Notes: generated by a model from the letters alone, not told the origin. A stretch of DNA of 64,000 bases from an uncultured Poribacteria bacterium (GCA_958295855.1 OY282383.1:3886481-3950480); one strand, 5' to 3'. Positions 52,184 to 61,725 are shown, counted from the first letter of the stretch. Numbers and translations: made by a program.

Positions 52184-53281
52184 ATGAAGAAGTCCATACC
52201 AAATCCAACACGCATCAAAGATGCGGGTTATAGCTACGCCACATCGACAGCACTCAATGTCGCTGTGCTACTTGCACTCATGTTCGGCGTTGCCGGTTGC
52301 GGTACAGCACTTAGCAACTTGGCCCCGATCCAACCGGTGCAGAATATAGCGGACGCGTTGATGTTAAAAATCGACAATCCCAACCAAGAGGTGGTTGTTC
52401 CAGCTGTTCCTTCGGAGGAACTCGCGAAACCGGTGCTAGACAGGTACGGCATGGAGACCGCGGGGTTCCGGATTGGGGCCTCGCGCGATGCCAATATGGA
52501 AGCATTAACGTACGTCCTAAAGTTTGGTGAATACGCCTACTCCGAGGAAGAATGGCATAACTTCCTCGGCGAGTGGGTGGACACTAGAACTCAGATTGAA
52601 ATGGGCGGCGGCGCTGAAGACAAGAAGGTGGTGGATGTTGTACTGATGTCCAACTATCCCAAACTGTTTCAGGTTCAGGCGAGACAACCGATTCTGACCA
52701 AGACCGAAGACGGCATCACCGTCTCTATCGCTTATTGGCGGCGGGCAGACCTGGACCGGAAATACAATCGCGGCAACGCATTTTCACCGTTTTACGAAAC
52801 CGAGGCACTCCACCAGGGCGACAAAACCGATGTGTTTTATGTGAAGATTACCAACAATCGGAGCGAAAATATCATCTTTGATGTCAAAAAGTGCCGCATC
52901 GTTGACCAGGGGGAGAATATTTACCACGGTTTGGATTACAATGACTTAGAGGAGCGCCTCCTCTATATGGCACGCGCGACGGGGCTCTACGTCAAAAATG
53001 GCCTCGCAAAAGCGCGGGAAATTTTAATCGAGAAGCGGATGCATATCGTTGAAAAGCAGGTTGGGACCCGCCGCACAGGCGTTCGCCCGGGCGAAAGCGC
53101 GGAGGGATTTGTACCTTTCGTGCAGACAAAGTGGAACGCCCTTGAACTCAGCGTCATCCTGCCGATTGAAAAGGCACCGCCGCCGGGGGCAGCACAACGC
53201 TATCAAACCGTAGAGTTTGTATTTCCCTTTACGCACGACAGAGGGATTCGCGTGTCGCAGCCATCCCCTAAACGCTATTAG
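52184..53281 (+). CDS. Lipoprotein with a family B repeat in its signal peptide
   Basis: 365 residues. The lipobox is FGVAGCG (Cys ~39) after a hydrophobic core (TALNVAVLLALMFG). Before the core, residues 6-15 (PNPTRIKDAG) are encoded by a family B palindrome. The mature part has no recognised domain; it has LAPIQPVQNIADALMLKI, SNYPKLFQVQARQPIL, and mostly beta segments. GGAGG is eight bases before the ATG and is itself part of an upstream family B repeat. A rho-independent terminator follows. Confidence 0.75.
   Translation: MKKSIPNPTRIKDAGYSYATSTALNVAVLLALMFGVAGCGTALSNLAPIQPVQNIADALMLKIDNPNQEVVVPAVPSEELAKPVLDRYGMETAGFRIGASRDANMEALTYVLKFGEYAYSEEEWHNFLGEWVDTRTQIEMGGGAEDKKVVDVVLMSNYPKLFQVQARQPILTKTEDGITVSIAYWRRADLDRKYNRGNAFSPFYETEALHQGDKTDVFYVKITNNRSENIIFDVKKCRIVDQGENIYHGLDYNDLEERLLYMARATGLYVKNGLAKAREILIEKRMHIVEKQVGTRRTGVRPGESAEGFVPFVQTKWNALELSVILPIEKAPPPGAAQRYQTVEFVFPFTHDRGIRVSQPSPKRY
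52199..52233. repeat. Family B repeat inside the lipoprotein signal peptide
   Basis: Core CGCATCAAAGATGCG at 52211-52225, same flanks as the copy 65 bases upstream; translated PNPTRIKDAGYS. Confidence 0.9.
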
Positions 53282-53289
53282 CACACCTA

Positions 53290-53341
53290 CAGATGCTCGC
53301 TCACACCCACCCTGTGGGCACACGGCGAGCATCTGTTTTTT
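53290..53341 (+). terminator. Rho-independent terminator of the lipoprotein gene
   Basis: CAGATGCTCGC (53290-53300) pairs with GCGAGCATCTG (53325-53335) and is followed by TTTTTT. A small inner hairpin CCCACCCTGTGGG sits in the loop. Confidence 0.85.
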
Positions 53342-53343
53342 AC

Positions 53344-53377
53344 AAAATCTAATACGCATCAAAGATGCGGATTCCGG
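53344..53377. repeat. Family B repeat at the dinG stop codon
   Basis: AAATCTAATACGCATC then AAAGATGCGGATTCCGG, core at 53355-53369. On the minus strand it encodes the last residues GIRIFDAY and the stop of the helicase. Confidence 0.8.
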
Positions 53378-55340
53378 CGGGGAGCGAAGCCAAGAACTGC
53401 TTGCCGTAACGCCCTGTTTTAATCCTCGGATCGAGAATCACAACAATACCCTTGTCCGTTTGCGTGCGGATGAGCCGGCCAAATCCTTGTTTGAGCCGCA
53501 GGATAGCTTCGGGTAAGCTGAATTCAAAGAACTCGTTCCCGCCGCGCTCCTTAATCTGTTTCACGCGTGCCTCCATCACGGGATGCGTTGGCACCTCAAA
53601 TGGCAGCCGCGTTATGATAACGTTGCTCAGTGCCTCCCCGCGTACATCCACACCCTCCCAGAAACTGGAAGTCCCAAACAAAACTGAGTTCGTATCCTCA
53701 CGAAACGCTTGTAGCATATCTGTGCGTGAGAGTTCAGCACCCTGTTTGAAAGCATCAATCCCGATTTCCTCTAGGTAGGGCGCGACAGCATCGTAAACCT
53801 CATCCATCATCTTGTAACTGGTAAACAGCACAAACGCTTTCCCTTGTGTCAACTTCAGGTAGTGCTTAATCTCGCGAATCGCTGCCGGTGTAAATTCTGC
53901 ACTGTTGGGGTGTGGCATAGAGCGCGGCCCTCGGAGGGGTGGGATGTGAATTTGCACCTGTTGCTGAAAGTTGAACGGGGAGTGCACAAGCAGTTCGCGA
54001 CATTCATTTATCCCTACCCGTTTTTTAAAGTAATCAAAGTTGTTGTTGGTAGAAAGCGTTGCGCTTGTCATCACAACACTATTTTTGGCTGTGAACAGAT
54101 TATCTTGCAACATCTGACTCACATTCGCCGGGGTGGCATTTAGGCGAATCCTTGGTGCCCGCCCCCATGTTGAGATTTCAGCCCAATAGACATAATCCGG
54201 GTCGGCTTGCCGAATCATGAGGTCTAATTCTTCACGGATACGTTGGCAGTAGCGGTGTTGCGCAGTAATTTCTTGTTCATCATCGTCCGTTTTCGCTTCG
54301 TCCTGGAGCCGTTTCAGCGTTTTCTCAATTTCCGAAAGGGGTGCATCCAATACATTTCTGACAAAATTGCTTTGATGGATGCGCTTTGTGAGGGTATTTC
54401 CGTTATCTTCACCGAATTTATCGATAATTGTGCCGAAAAGGATGTTCGCCTGCTCGCGTGCCTGCGCGACCTGAACCATCAGTTGCGATGCACCAAACCG
54501 ATTTGCCAAACCGCCCTCGTTTCGCTCGTTGTAGAGAGCATCGAATAGCCATTTGACGCGGGTGTTGCTGAATTCAAGGCTCGTGTGGTGGGTTGCTGTC
54601 GCTTCCAAATGATGCGCTTCATCAATAATCAGGTAGTCATAATCGGGTAAAATTCCGGCGGCCTCGCTGTCTTTTCGGATTGCCAGATCGCTGAAGAGGA
54701 GGTGATGATTGACAATCAGCAGGTCGGCTTCATACATCTCCCTGCGTGCTTTGAAATAGAAACAGGTATCGTAGGTAGGGCATTTGCGTCCGAGGCAATT
54801 ATCCCTATCGGACGCGACCTTATCCCAAACCTGGGGTAGCGGTTGCCTCGGCATGTCAGCTCTGCTCCCATCCTCTGTCAGGTTCACCCATTCCACAATC
54901 TCCGCGACTTCCTCCACCTCTTCTCGGGTATCAAACAGGCCTCGTTGATAAGCAAGCAAACTGCCGAACCTTCTACGTGAGAGATAGTTACGGCGGCCCT
55001 TTGCAAGCACTGCTATGAAATCCCGTGGGAGTACACGCTGAAGGAAGGGGATATCCTTGGTAACGAGTTGTTCCTGTAGACTAATCGTGTTGGTTGAAAT
55101 GACAACCGTTTGCTCTGCCTTGAGCGCAAGGGAGATGGCGGGTATCAGGTACGAAAAACTTTTACCCACCCCGGTGCCGGCTTCTACAATCAGGTGTTCG
55201 GATGCAGCAAACGCCCGGGCGACAGCGTTCGCCATGTCTAGTTGTTCCTGGCGGAATTCGTACCCTTCAAGTTGTTGCGAGATGAACCCGCCAGGGCTAA
55301 AGATTTCCCTGAGGGTGAGAGTTTTCGGTGTTTGTGTCAT
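53349..55340 (-). CDS. dinG: DinG/XPD-type ATP-dependent DNA helicase
   Basis: ATG 55340 is preferred; a TTG at 55364 lies in a family C repeat. 663 residues: FRQEQLDMANAVARAF (Q motif), Walker A VEAGTGVGKSFSYL, four Cys of the iron-sulfur cluster (CLGRKCPTYDTCFYF with one further Cys by context), Walker B IIDEAHHLE, and helicase motifs at the end (GTSSFWEGVDVRGEAL, QGFGRLIR). Such helicases unwind DNA or DNA-RNA hybrids. The last residues GIRIFDAY are encoded by a family B repeat. Confidence 0.92.
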   Translation of the reverse strand: MTQTPKTLTLREIFSPGGFISQQLEGYEFRQEQLDMANAVARAFAASEHLIVEAGTGVGKSFSYLIPAISLALKAEQTVVISTNTISLQEQLVTKDIPFLQRVLPRDFIAVLAKGRRNYLSRRRFGSLLAYQRGLFDTREEVEEVAEIVEWVNLTEDGSRADMPRQPLPQVWDKVASDRDNCLGRKCPTYDTCFYFKARREMYEADLLIVNHHLLFSDLAIRKDSEAAGILPDYDYLIIDEAHHLEATATHHTSLEFSNTRVKWLFDALYNERNEGGLANRFGASQLMVQVAQAREQANILFGTIIDKFGEDNGNTLTKRIHQSNFVRNVLDAPLSEIEKTLKRLQDEAKTDDDEQEITAQHRYCQRIREELDLMIRQADPDYVYWAEISTWGRAPRIRLNATPANVSQMLQDNLFTAKNSVVMTSATLSTNNNFDYFKKRVGINECRELLVHSPFNFQQQVQIHIPPLRGPRSMPHPNSAEFTPAAIREIKHYLKLTQGKAFVLFTSYKMMDEVYDAVAPYLEEIGIDAFKQGAELSRTDMLQAFREDTNSVLFGTSSFWEGVDVRGEALSNVIITRLPFEVPTHPVMEARVKQIKERGGNEFFEFSLPEAILRLKQGFGRLIRTQTDKGIVVILDPRIKTGRYGKQFLASLPAGIRIFDAY

Positions 55341-55352
55341 AAGCCATCTATC

Positions 55353-55378
55353 GGGCAGGCACAAGGCACTGCCGCTAC
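55353..55378. repeat. Family C palindrome before dinG
   Basis: GGGCAGGCACAAGGCACTGC then CGCTAC; the reverse complement of the GTAGGGGCAGTGCC form, and 13 bases upstream of the dinG ATG. Confidence 0.8.
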
Positions 55379-55386
55379 AAAGGTTC

Positions 55387-56727
55387 CTAATTTTTTAGTT
55401 TAACCGTTACCTGCTCTGTGCCGTGACTGCTTTTAATATCAAGGATGAATTCTCGGGCATCCTGTTTCGCTTGGAGAAATGCGTCAAAAGCTTGAACGTT
55501 CGTGACCTTTTGCCCATTGATAGCAACGATGAGCGCGCCCCGCGGAATTTTTGCGTTGAATCCGGGGGCTTTCTCCTTAACCTTTTCAACGAGAACGCCC
55601 TGATCTTCGTCGGTGAGATAGGTGTATCTTTCAAAATCGCTCTGCTTTAACTTTCGCACCGCTAGTCCGAGCGTTTTCCACGCGACAGACTCAATTTCAA
55701 CAGCGTGCCCCATCAATTCCGGCGGCATTTCACCGATGGTCACATTGATTATCCTTTCATGCCCTCGCCGCAAAACCTTGATGACAGATTGCTTACCTAC
55801 TTGTGATTCCGCAACGAGCATTTGGAGCTCAACGGTTTTTTTGACTTTTTTCCCATTGTATTCAATGATGATGTCGTTCCGCTGTAACTCGCTCCGGTGT
55901 GCTGGCGTATCTAATACGACTGCTCTAACTCGGATACCTTGCGGCACCTCCCCCATGCTGATGCCAAGGTAACCACGGATAACTCTGCCATTAGCAATCA
56001 GTTGAGCTCCAATCGTCTTGACCAGGTTAATCGGAATGGCAAACCCTGCCCCTGCCATTGCCGGGGCAGGCGTGTTTTCAACCTTCCGAATTAACGCGTT
56101 GATACCGATAACCTCACCGTATATATTCAGCAACGGGCCCCCGCTACTGCCAGTATTAATCCAAGCATCCGTTTGGATGAAATCTTGGTATCGAATGATA
56201 CCCCATTCCCGGAGAATCGAACGGCCTTTACCACTCACAATACCTGTCGTCACGGTGTAATCAAGTTGAAACGGATTGCCAATAGCAATCACAAATTGCC
56301 CCACCCGAACCTTTGCTGAATCCGCCAACGGAAGAACCGGAAATGCTTTTTTTCCCTCAATTTTTAGAAGGGCAATATCAGTGTTCATATCTGTTCCGAC
56401 TACTTCTGCTTCAAGCCGGCTACCATCTAACAACCTCACCATGATACGTCTCGCGCCATGCACAACGTGGTTGTTCGTTAGAATGTATCCCTCTTTCCGA
56501 AAAATAAACCCAGAGCCTTCTAACCGATTAGGGTGTTCGGCTTGTTGAAAATCTGAGGCGATAATCCCAACAATAGCTGGCTTGCTTCGTGCCGCGATGT
56601 TAACAAAGGCGTTTTCGACTGAACGCAACAACTCCAGATCGCTTTGGCGATGGATTGATTGGGCACACGAAGAAACCATGAGAACAATAAGTAGCGGGAC
56701 AACATAGACACTTATAATTGCTTTCAT
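55387..56727 (-). CDS. htrA: HtrA/DegP-type serine protease with two PDZ-like regions, lipoprotein
   Basis: ATG 56727 with AGAGAGG eight bases upstream is preferred over 56748. 446 residues: a lipoprotein signal (VVPLLIVLMVSSC), a trypsin-like domain with His in TNNHVVHG (~86), Asp in TDIALLKI (~117) and Ser in TGSSGGPL (~195), then PDZ-like segments RGYLGISMGEVPQG and VLVEKVKEKAPGF. It removes damaged periplasmic proteins. The acylation site points to membrane attachment, which is uncommon in DegP. Confidence 0.93.
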   Translation of the reverse strand: MKAIISVYVVPLLIVLMVSSCAQSIHRQSDLELLRSVENAFVNIAARSKPAIVGIIASDFQQAEHPNRLEGSGFIFRKEGYILTNNHVVHGARRIMVRLLDGSRLEAEVVGTDMNTDIALLKIEGKKAFPVLPLADSAKVRVGQFVIAIGNPFQLDYTVTTGIVSGKGRSILREWGIIRYQDFIQTDAWINTGSSGGPLLNIYGEVIGINALIRKVENTPAPAMAGAGFAIPINLVKTIGAQLIANGRVIRGYLGISMGEVPQGIRVRAVVLDTPAHRSELQRNDIIIEYNGKKVKKTVELQMLVAESQVGKQSVIKVLRRGHERIINVTIGEMPPELMGHAVEIESVAWKTLGLAVRKLKQSDFERYTYLTDEDQGVLVEKVKEKAPGFNAKIPRGALIVAINGQKVTNVQAFDAFLQAKQDAREFILDIKSSHGTEQVTVKLKN

Positions 56728-56771
56728 CAAATTGCCTCTCTCTGTCAAATGCTTTTCGGTTTTTTGTCATT

Positions 56772-56841
56772 CCTTGCGGAGTAATCAGGTGGCCGGGTAT
56801 GTCTGACGTTGCACTGTAGCTCTCGTCGGAGGTTTCTGATG
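56772..56841. repeat. Family E repeat upstream of htrA
   Basis: TTCCTTGCGGAGTAATCAG, TGCACTGTAGCTCTCGTCGG and AGGTTTCTGAT, the reverse complement of the copy that encodes the M6 peptidase N-terminus. It sits ~45 bases before the htrA ATG. Confidence 0.75.
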
Positions 56842-56992
56842 GTAGTCTTTTAGGTAGGCACACATGAATTCGGTCTGTTCTCTATAACTCGGGGGTCCAG
56901 CCATTTTTCACTGCTCCTTTATGTCTATTTTTGTATAGTATATTTTAACATGGTTGCAGAGAATTTGTCAAGGCGTTTTCCGCCTACCAGAA

Positions 56993-58669
56993 TTATTCAA
57001 TTTTTCTATGGTTTCCGAGATCTCCCGATTGCGATGCCCCTTCTCTCTGAGAGCAACATTCTGCCTCAGTTGATGTTCCCGCCCGCCCTGTTCCGTGCAT
57101 CACAGGGATGACGTAACTCCGAATCGTCAAACCGCCCACCGACTCTGTCTCTACCCGCGGCTCTGGATTCGTGCGGTGATCAAAGACAACATAGTACCCC
57201 TCCACTGCATCTTCCAACTTCAGATATGCGGCAAGTTGTTTTTTGCCAGCCTGATAGCGGATGTTTCCTCTCCAAACCTTTGTTTCGACGATGTATTTTC
57301 GCTGATTGTGGGTGATAAGGAGATCCATCCTGCCTCGCCCGGTTTGCACCTCAATGTGCATAACACCGCCTACCAGTTTTACAAACTGCTCAAGATACGC
57401 GAGGAGGAGGTGCTGTCCGACGGACTCTTGCGGCGTATCTGGGACTTGCAGTATCTTGAAGCCTGCGCGTGCGATAAAATCGCGGAAGTTATCAAGTAAC
57501 GGTTCCAGGTCAATTTGCCCCGCGGGGGTGAGATAATCCAGAAAACCCTCGCCGGTGTCTTCTGGCAAGTACTCCTGCTCCAGCCCGTTCACTGCCGGCT
57601 TGAACACCTGCAAGATGGCATACAGATAAAGTGGGTTAGCAATTTCACACATGCTGTCAGCCCCTTCGGAGATAACACCGTAAGTGGCAAGTTCATCAAT
57701 GAGCTCATCGCGCAGGTTGAAATCCACACCGTCATCATAAGCCATGATTCTCATCAAGATTCTTTCAAAGCGCGGGTCTCTGCGGATATTGGCTGTCAGA
57801 TGATCGATGTTGGTGTTCCGGCCGCGAAGGAGCTGTGTGTGTGCCGTTGTAAAGTGCACCATCGTAATCGTCTCAGTTTTCGGGATGTTCAGTTCCTCGG
57901 TGAGAATCTGCGCGAATCGGTTCACCAGCACAGGTTGCCCGGCAGTCTGTTTATGAATAGATGCAACAACCTCGGGCACGAAGGCTTGGCCGACTTCAGC
58001 CGTATACTGTGCAAGCAGTTCCTGCACCTGGCCATGCGTGAAATTGGGCAAGCGGAACTCATCCTGGATATTGAAGGGAGAGATAGACCTGTCGTAGTCA
58101 AGTTGTGTGATGCTCTTGACCCCGACGATGCCGACGCTATAGGGGCATCGGGGACCGCATCGCGAGAGGTAGATGTAGCGGAGCGAATGTAGAAAACCCC
58201 TTACAGCGGCTCGGGGAATGGCATCAAACTCGTCAATAATGAGGACAACCTTCTGATTCTCCAGAAAATTCGCGAGGTTTTCAAAGAAATCCATCAGCGA
58301 AACGTGATCTGTGAGTTCAGCACTATCCAGAAATTGTCTTAGCGCCTCGGAAGGAATACGCCCGCGTTTTTGGAAAACACTCTCAATTTGCTTGCGAATC
58401 CTTTTGGCGAGATCGCTGTAAAAGGCTGACAGCGAATAGTCTTCATAAATCTCAAAATTCAGTTGCATCGGGAAATACGTTAGTTCTTCGGCTGCGAGTG
58501 CGTCCAGAGCGTATTGGAAGAAGGTCGTCTTGCCGGTCTGGCGCGGCGCGAAGAGGACGATGTATTTGCCTTCTCTCACCCGGTTGATAAAATCGGCAAC
58601 CTCTTCGGTGCGCGGGACAACATAGTTATCCTCAGGATGCACGGGGCCTTGCGTCCCAAACGTTTTCAT
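56993..58669 (-). CDS. AAA-like ATPase with C-terminal PD-(D/E)XK domain
   Basis: 558 residues of the archaeal-type/ProB AAA family: VVPRTEEVADFINRVREGK, Walker A LFAPRQTGKTTF, Walker B VVLIIDEFDAIP, sensor region SVGIVGVKSI, then a winged helix region and a nuclease-like end: GRMDLLITHNQRKYIVETKV (D...E-x-K), QLAAYL. Such genes are often in defence or mobile islands. The last ~35 residues contain a family F segment (GTGRAGTSTE) and a family G segment (REGASQSGDLG), so the tail is probably repeat-derived. GGAGG precedes the ATG. Confidence 0.85.
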   Translation of the reverse strand: MKTFGTQGPVHPEDNYVVPRTEEVADFINRVREGKYIVLFAPRQTGKTTFFQYALDALAAEELTYFPMQLNFEIYEDYSLSAFYSDLAKRIRKQIESVFQKRGRIPSEALRQFLDSAELTDHVSLMDFFENLANFLENQKVVLIIDEFDAIPRAAVRGFLHSLRYIYLSRCGPRCPYSVGIVGVKSITQLDYDRSISPFNIQDEFRLPNFTHGQVQELLAQYTAEVGQAFVPEVVASIHKQTAGQPVLVNRFAQILTEELNIPKTETITMVHFTTAHTQLLRGRNTNIDHLTANIRRDPRFERILMRIMAYDDGVDFNLRDELIDELATYGVISEGADSMCEIANPLYLYAILQVFKPAVNGLEQEYLPEDTGEGFLDYLTPAGQIDLEPLLDNFRDFIARAGFKILQVPDTPQESVGQHLLLAYLEQFVKLVGGVMHIEVQTGRGRMDLLITHNQRKYIVETKVWRGNIRYQAGKKQLAAYLKLEDAVEGYYVVFDHRTNPEPRVETESVGGLTIRSYVIPVMHGTGRAGTSTEAECCSQREGASQSGDLGNHRKIE

Positions 58670-58753
58670 TTTTTCCTCCTTGTCGTTAACATCCTCAGCA
58701 ATCTATTGTATCACATCACCGTATGAAAGTCTATACCTAACTTCCCATTCAAT

Positions 58754-58774
58754 CGGGCCCGCCCGCCCTGTTCC
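58754..58774. repeat. Family F repeat (GGAACAGGGCGGGCGGG), intergenic
   Basis: Reverse strand form GGGCCCGCCCGCCCTGTTCC. Other copies: in frame in the AAA ATPase near 57084-57100 and the von Willebrand A gene near 62275-62295, and a variant at 61745-61760. The 58670-58933 gap holds no other feature. Confidence 0.6.
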
Positions 58775-58933
58775 TCTTCCCTCTGCGTGTTTTTCCGAGA
58801 ACGGCTCCCAGGTGCCATTGTTGCACAAACATCGCCAGAAGAGAACAGCATTTATACCTGCTTGGCTCCATTTCGGAATGTTGAGATAGAGGTTGCTGAA
58901 ATCAAAATGTCAACCGTTTTTCAATTTGACACC

Positions 58934-60547
58934 TCACCGCAAAATCGCCAACTTTTTCAGATAGGTATAGGTTTCCCCCTTCGACACAACTGAAATGTGG
59001 CACATATACACCCCCGGTGACACTGCCAGCCCATAAGAGGTCTGCTGATTCCACCACGTTCGCCAGACGCGCCCATCTAGCCGGTCGGCGACACCCTCAA
59101 TCCGTTTTATCAGGTTGCCCACAGCGTCATAGACGCGCACCTCCATATCTGTCATATCCACATTCGCCTCAACGCGGAATTCGGTGACGCTGTCCGCCCG
59201 GGCCGGGTTCGGAAACACCACGACATCTTTCCACGCAAACGCCTGCTCTAGGATAACCGATTGCCTCACTGAAGTAGCACCGAGCGGATACCGCACCGTT
59301 ACAAGGAGGACGTTCTCCCCCGGCGACAACGGCACCGTTGCTGTGTAGGTAAGCGTTGTTCTATCTAGTTCAGCGGCCGCTTTGCTGGGATGAACGATGA
59401 TGTCAATGGGGAAATCTGAACGAAATGTCCCCTTAATTTGCACCGGGCTCTTTTTGACAATGGGCGGTAACTGGAAAGTCACCTGTGGTATCTGCCTGTC
59501 CGTTTGGAACATGTGGGTGAGGAGGCTATCTACCGTCACCAGCACCAGCTGCGTTACCTTTCTCACCAAACCGAAGTTGACCTTATCGGCAGTATCGCGG
59601 AACGTGTGGTAAAAAGAGTTGGCATCGTAGTTTTGCGAATCTCGCCACGGCGTGGAACTCTCAATTAACGTGACTGCGGCATACCCGGAATCCCAGAAGG
59701 GTTTGTGCGAGGAAATATCAACGAATTCGTCTTGGGTGCGGCGAATCTTTAATCCAATGTTGTACCAGGTATTGGCAATGATGAGTGCCCTGCTTATCCA
59801 TGCGGACTCCTTGTTCGTAACCACTTCAACCAGGTCGCTTTTCCAATTGAAACCGAGCATATCCAAATTGAAAACGGCAACGATGTTTTCTCTTTTGTCG
59901 GTAGCCTTCATCTCCTGAGCGAGGGCTATCTCCGCATTCCCGCCTCTAATTGCCTCCTGCACATAGTGGCGGCTGCCGAGGAAGCCGAGCTCCTCGCCGC
60001 CTAACGCGATAAATCTTAACTCGTGCTCGTACTCATATTGACTTAATAGGTGTGCGATTTCTAACATCGCTGCGACACCCGTGCCGTTGTTGTTCGCACC
60101 CGGTGCACTTGATGCCAACGGATTCCAATTCGGTTCACGCACCGCTTGTGTGTCGTAGTGGGCGCAGACAATAAAGATACGCTTGCTAGCCGAAGTCGGC
60201 TTCGGCGGGAGTACAGCCACGACGTTCCTTATGCCGCCGACAATCTGCTCGCGCACCTGTAGTCGCTGGGAACGGCGAAACTGGCTTGCAATGTAGCGCA
60301 CGATATTATCTGTCGCTTCCCGGTGATGCGCGCTGCGCGTACGATACGCAAACTGATGCGGAAAAGAGGTGACATTTTCCTGCAATGCTAAAACACGTGC
60401 CTCAAGTGCTTCGGACTGCACCAGCGTGAGCAGTTCATCACCTCGTTCCGCCGCCCCTGCAAATACAATGCACAGCATGGATAAAAAAATCGCGTAGATT
60501 TGCAATATGGGAAATTTGCAAACGACACCTTTAAATTGTCTTGACAT
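58934..60547 (-). CDS. M28-family peptidase with Asn at the bridging-metal position and a sorting tail
   Basis: 537 residues: a signal (IYAIFLSMLCIVFAGAA), the M28 zinc-aminopeptidase domain with VCAHYDTQ, GGEELGFLGS (base and ligand Glu) and FNLDMLG, and a tail VVVFPNPARADSVTEFRV ... GVYMCHISV of the type-9-like kind. The usual GADDNxSG reads GANNNGTG, so the Asp that bridges the two zinc ions is Asn. It is secreted or surface-exposed. The ATG overlaps the -35 box of the divergent promoter. Confidence 0.88.
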   Translation of the reverse strand: MSRQFKGVVCKFPILQIYAIFLSMLCIVFAGAAERGDELLTLVQSEALEARVLALQENVTSFPHQFAYRTRSAHHREATDNIVRYIASQFRRSQRLQVREQIVGGIRNVVAVLPPKPTSASKRIFIVCAHYDTQAVREPNWNPLASSAPGANNNGTGVAAMLEIAHLLSQYEYEHELRFIALGGEELGFLGSRHYVQEAIRGGNAEIALAQEMKATDKRENIVAVFNLDMLGFNWKSDLVEVVTNKESAWISRALIIANTWYNIGLKIRRTQDEFVDISSHKPFWDSGYAAVTLIESSTPWRDSQNYDANSFYHTFRDTADKVNFGLVRKVTQLVLVTVDSLLTHMFQTDRQIPQVTFQLPPIVKKSPVQIKGTFRSDFPIDIIVHPSKAAAELDRTTLTYTATVPLSPGENVLLVTVRYPLGATSVRQSVILEQAFAWKDVVVFPNPARADSVTEFRVEANVDMTDMEVRVYDAVGNLIKRIEGVADRLDGRVWRTWWNQQTSYGLAVSPGVYMCHISVVSKGETYTYLKKLAILR

Positions 60548-60569
60548 AAGAATAAAATTTTGGTATCAT
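60541..60569 (+). promoter_or_regulatory. Sigma-70 promoter for the DRG-type GTPase
   Basis: TTGACA at 60541-60546, a 17-base spacer and TATCAT at 60564-60569. It reads toward the GTPase gene with a leader of ~190 bases in which nothing is recognised. Confidence 0.65.
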
Positions 60570-60768
60570 GAAAAATAAAAAGTACCGACGTTATGTTTCT
60601 TAAAATTCGGGTAATTGCCTATACGAGGTTGTCAAACGCGCTAACATCTGCGGGCTCGGGTCTGGAAATAGACCCCAACCCTCTTAAGACAATAGCAGCT
60701 TTGATTTTAACAGATTTTTTAAGGCATCGCAATAAAAATTTGGGCAAACAAAAATTGGGAGCATCACA

Positions 60769-61725
60769 ATGCCAGCAAATCTTCCCCCAACATACTATAA
60801 ACTCAAACATCAACATGAAGCTGCCAAAACGGATGAGGAACGGCTGAGTCTGTTAGAGGAGATGTTGCGTATTGTCCCGAAACACAAAGGCTCAGAAAAG
60901 GTGGTTTCTGATCTCCGCAGGCGTATCGCCAAGTTGAAAAAAGGTGCCTCTGCTGCCGGCGGGCAGCGTTCGGGTAGAAAGGGCAACTATAGCGAGCATA
61001 TCTCAAAGCAGGGGGCTGGGCAAATTGTGTTATTGGGGCCGCCAAACGGCGGCAAATCCAATATACTCGCAAACTTCACAAAAGCGAAACCCGATGTTTC
61101 CCCGACACCCTATACGACAACGACACCGACGGTGGGGATGCTCCGTTATGAAAATATCCAATTCCAACTCATCGACACCCCCTCTATTATGCAGGACTTT
61201 GTCTCCCCAACCGTATTGACGCTTGCCCGAAACGCAGATCTGCGCTGGGTAGTCTTGAGCCTCGCTAGTGATAACCTACTGGATGACCTGGACATGGTAA
61301 TAGCACTCCTTAACGAGGCGGATATCGACACGCCGGAGAATGGTTCCCTCATCGTCGCGAACCAACTAGACGCAGCAGGAGCAGACGAGAGACTCGACAT
61401 TCTCAAAGAGTTTTATGCCGACGCATTTCACATCTACCCGATTTCTGCCGAAACCGGCGCGGGTAGAAACACTTTATTGCGAGGACTCTATGACACATTG
61501 GACATCTTGCGCGTTTATCCCAAGGCACCCGGCAAACAGATCGAGTACGATGAGCCGATTGTTCTCCCCAACGGCGCGACCGTACTCGATGCCGCCCTCG
61601 GCTTACACAAAGATTTCGCCGAATTCAGATTCGCGCGCATCTGGGGAGCGCAATGGCACGATGGCCAATCTGTCAGCCGGAACGATGTCGTTTATGATGG
61701 AGACGTGGTTGAATTTCATTTGTAG
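60769..61725 (+). CDS. DRG/Obg-like GTPase with TGS domain
   Basis: 318 residues: a helical front with KLKHQHEAAKTDEERLSLL and RRRIAKLKKG, the P-loop IVLLGPPNGGKSNI, TPTVGMLRYENIQFQLIDTP (switch II with D-T-P), the G4-like site IVANQLDAAGA (NQLD for NKxD), and a C-terminal TGS domain ending YDGDVVEFHL. These proteins act on ribosomes and RNA. No second gene follows closely. Confidence 0.9.
   Translation: MPANLPPTYYKLKHQHEAAKTDEERLSLLEEMLRIVPKHKGSEKVVSDLRRRIAKLKKGASAAGGQRSGRKGNYSEHISKQGAGQIVLLGPPNGGKSNILANFTKAKPDVSPTPYTTTTPTVGMLRYENIQFQLIDTPSIMQDFVSPTVLTLARNADLRWVVLSLASDNLLDDLDMVIALLNEADIDTPENGSLIVANQLDAAGADERLDILKEFYADAFHIYPISAETGAGRNTLLRGLYDTLDILRVYPKAPGKQIEYDEPIVLPNGATVLDAALGLHKDFAEFRFARIWGAQWHDGQSVSRNDVVYDGDVVEFHL

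Noticed and set aside
60593..60847. 84-residue frame in the leader of the GTPase gene
   Set aside because: No ribosome site, no recognisable feature, overlaps the GTPase start in another frame.
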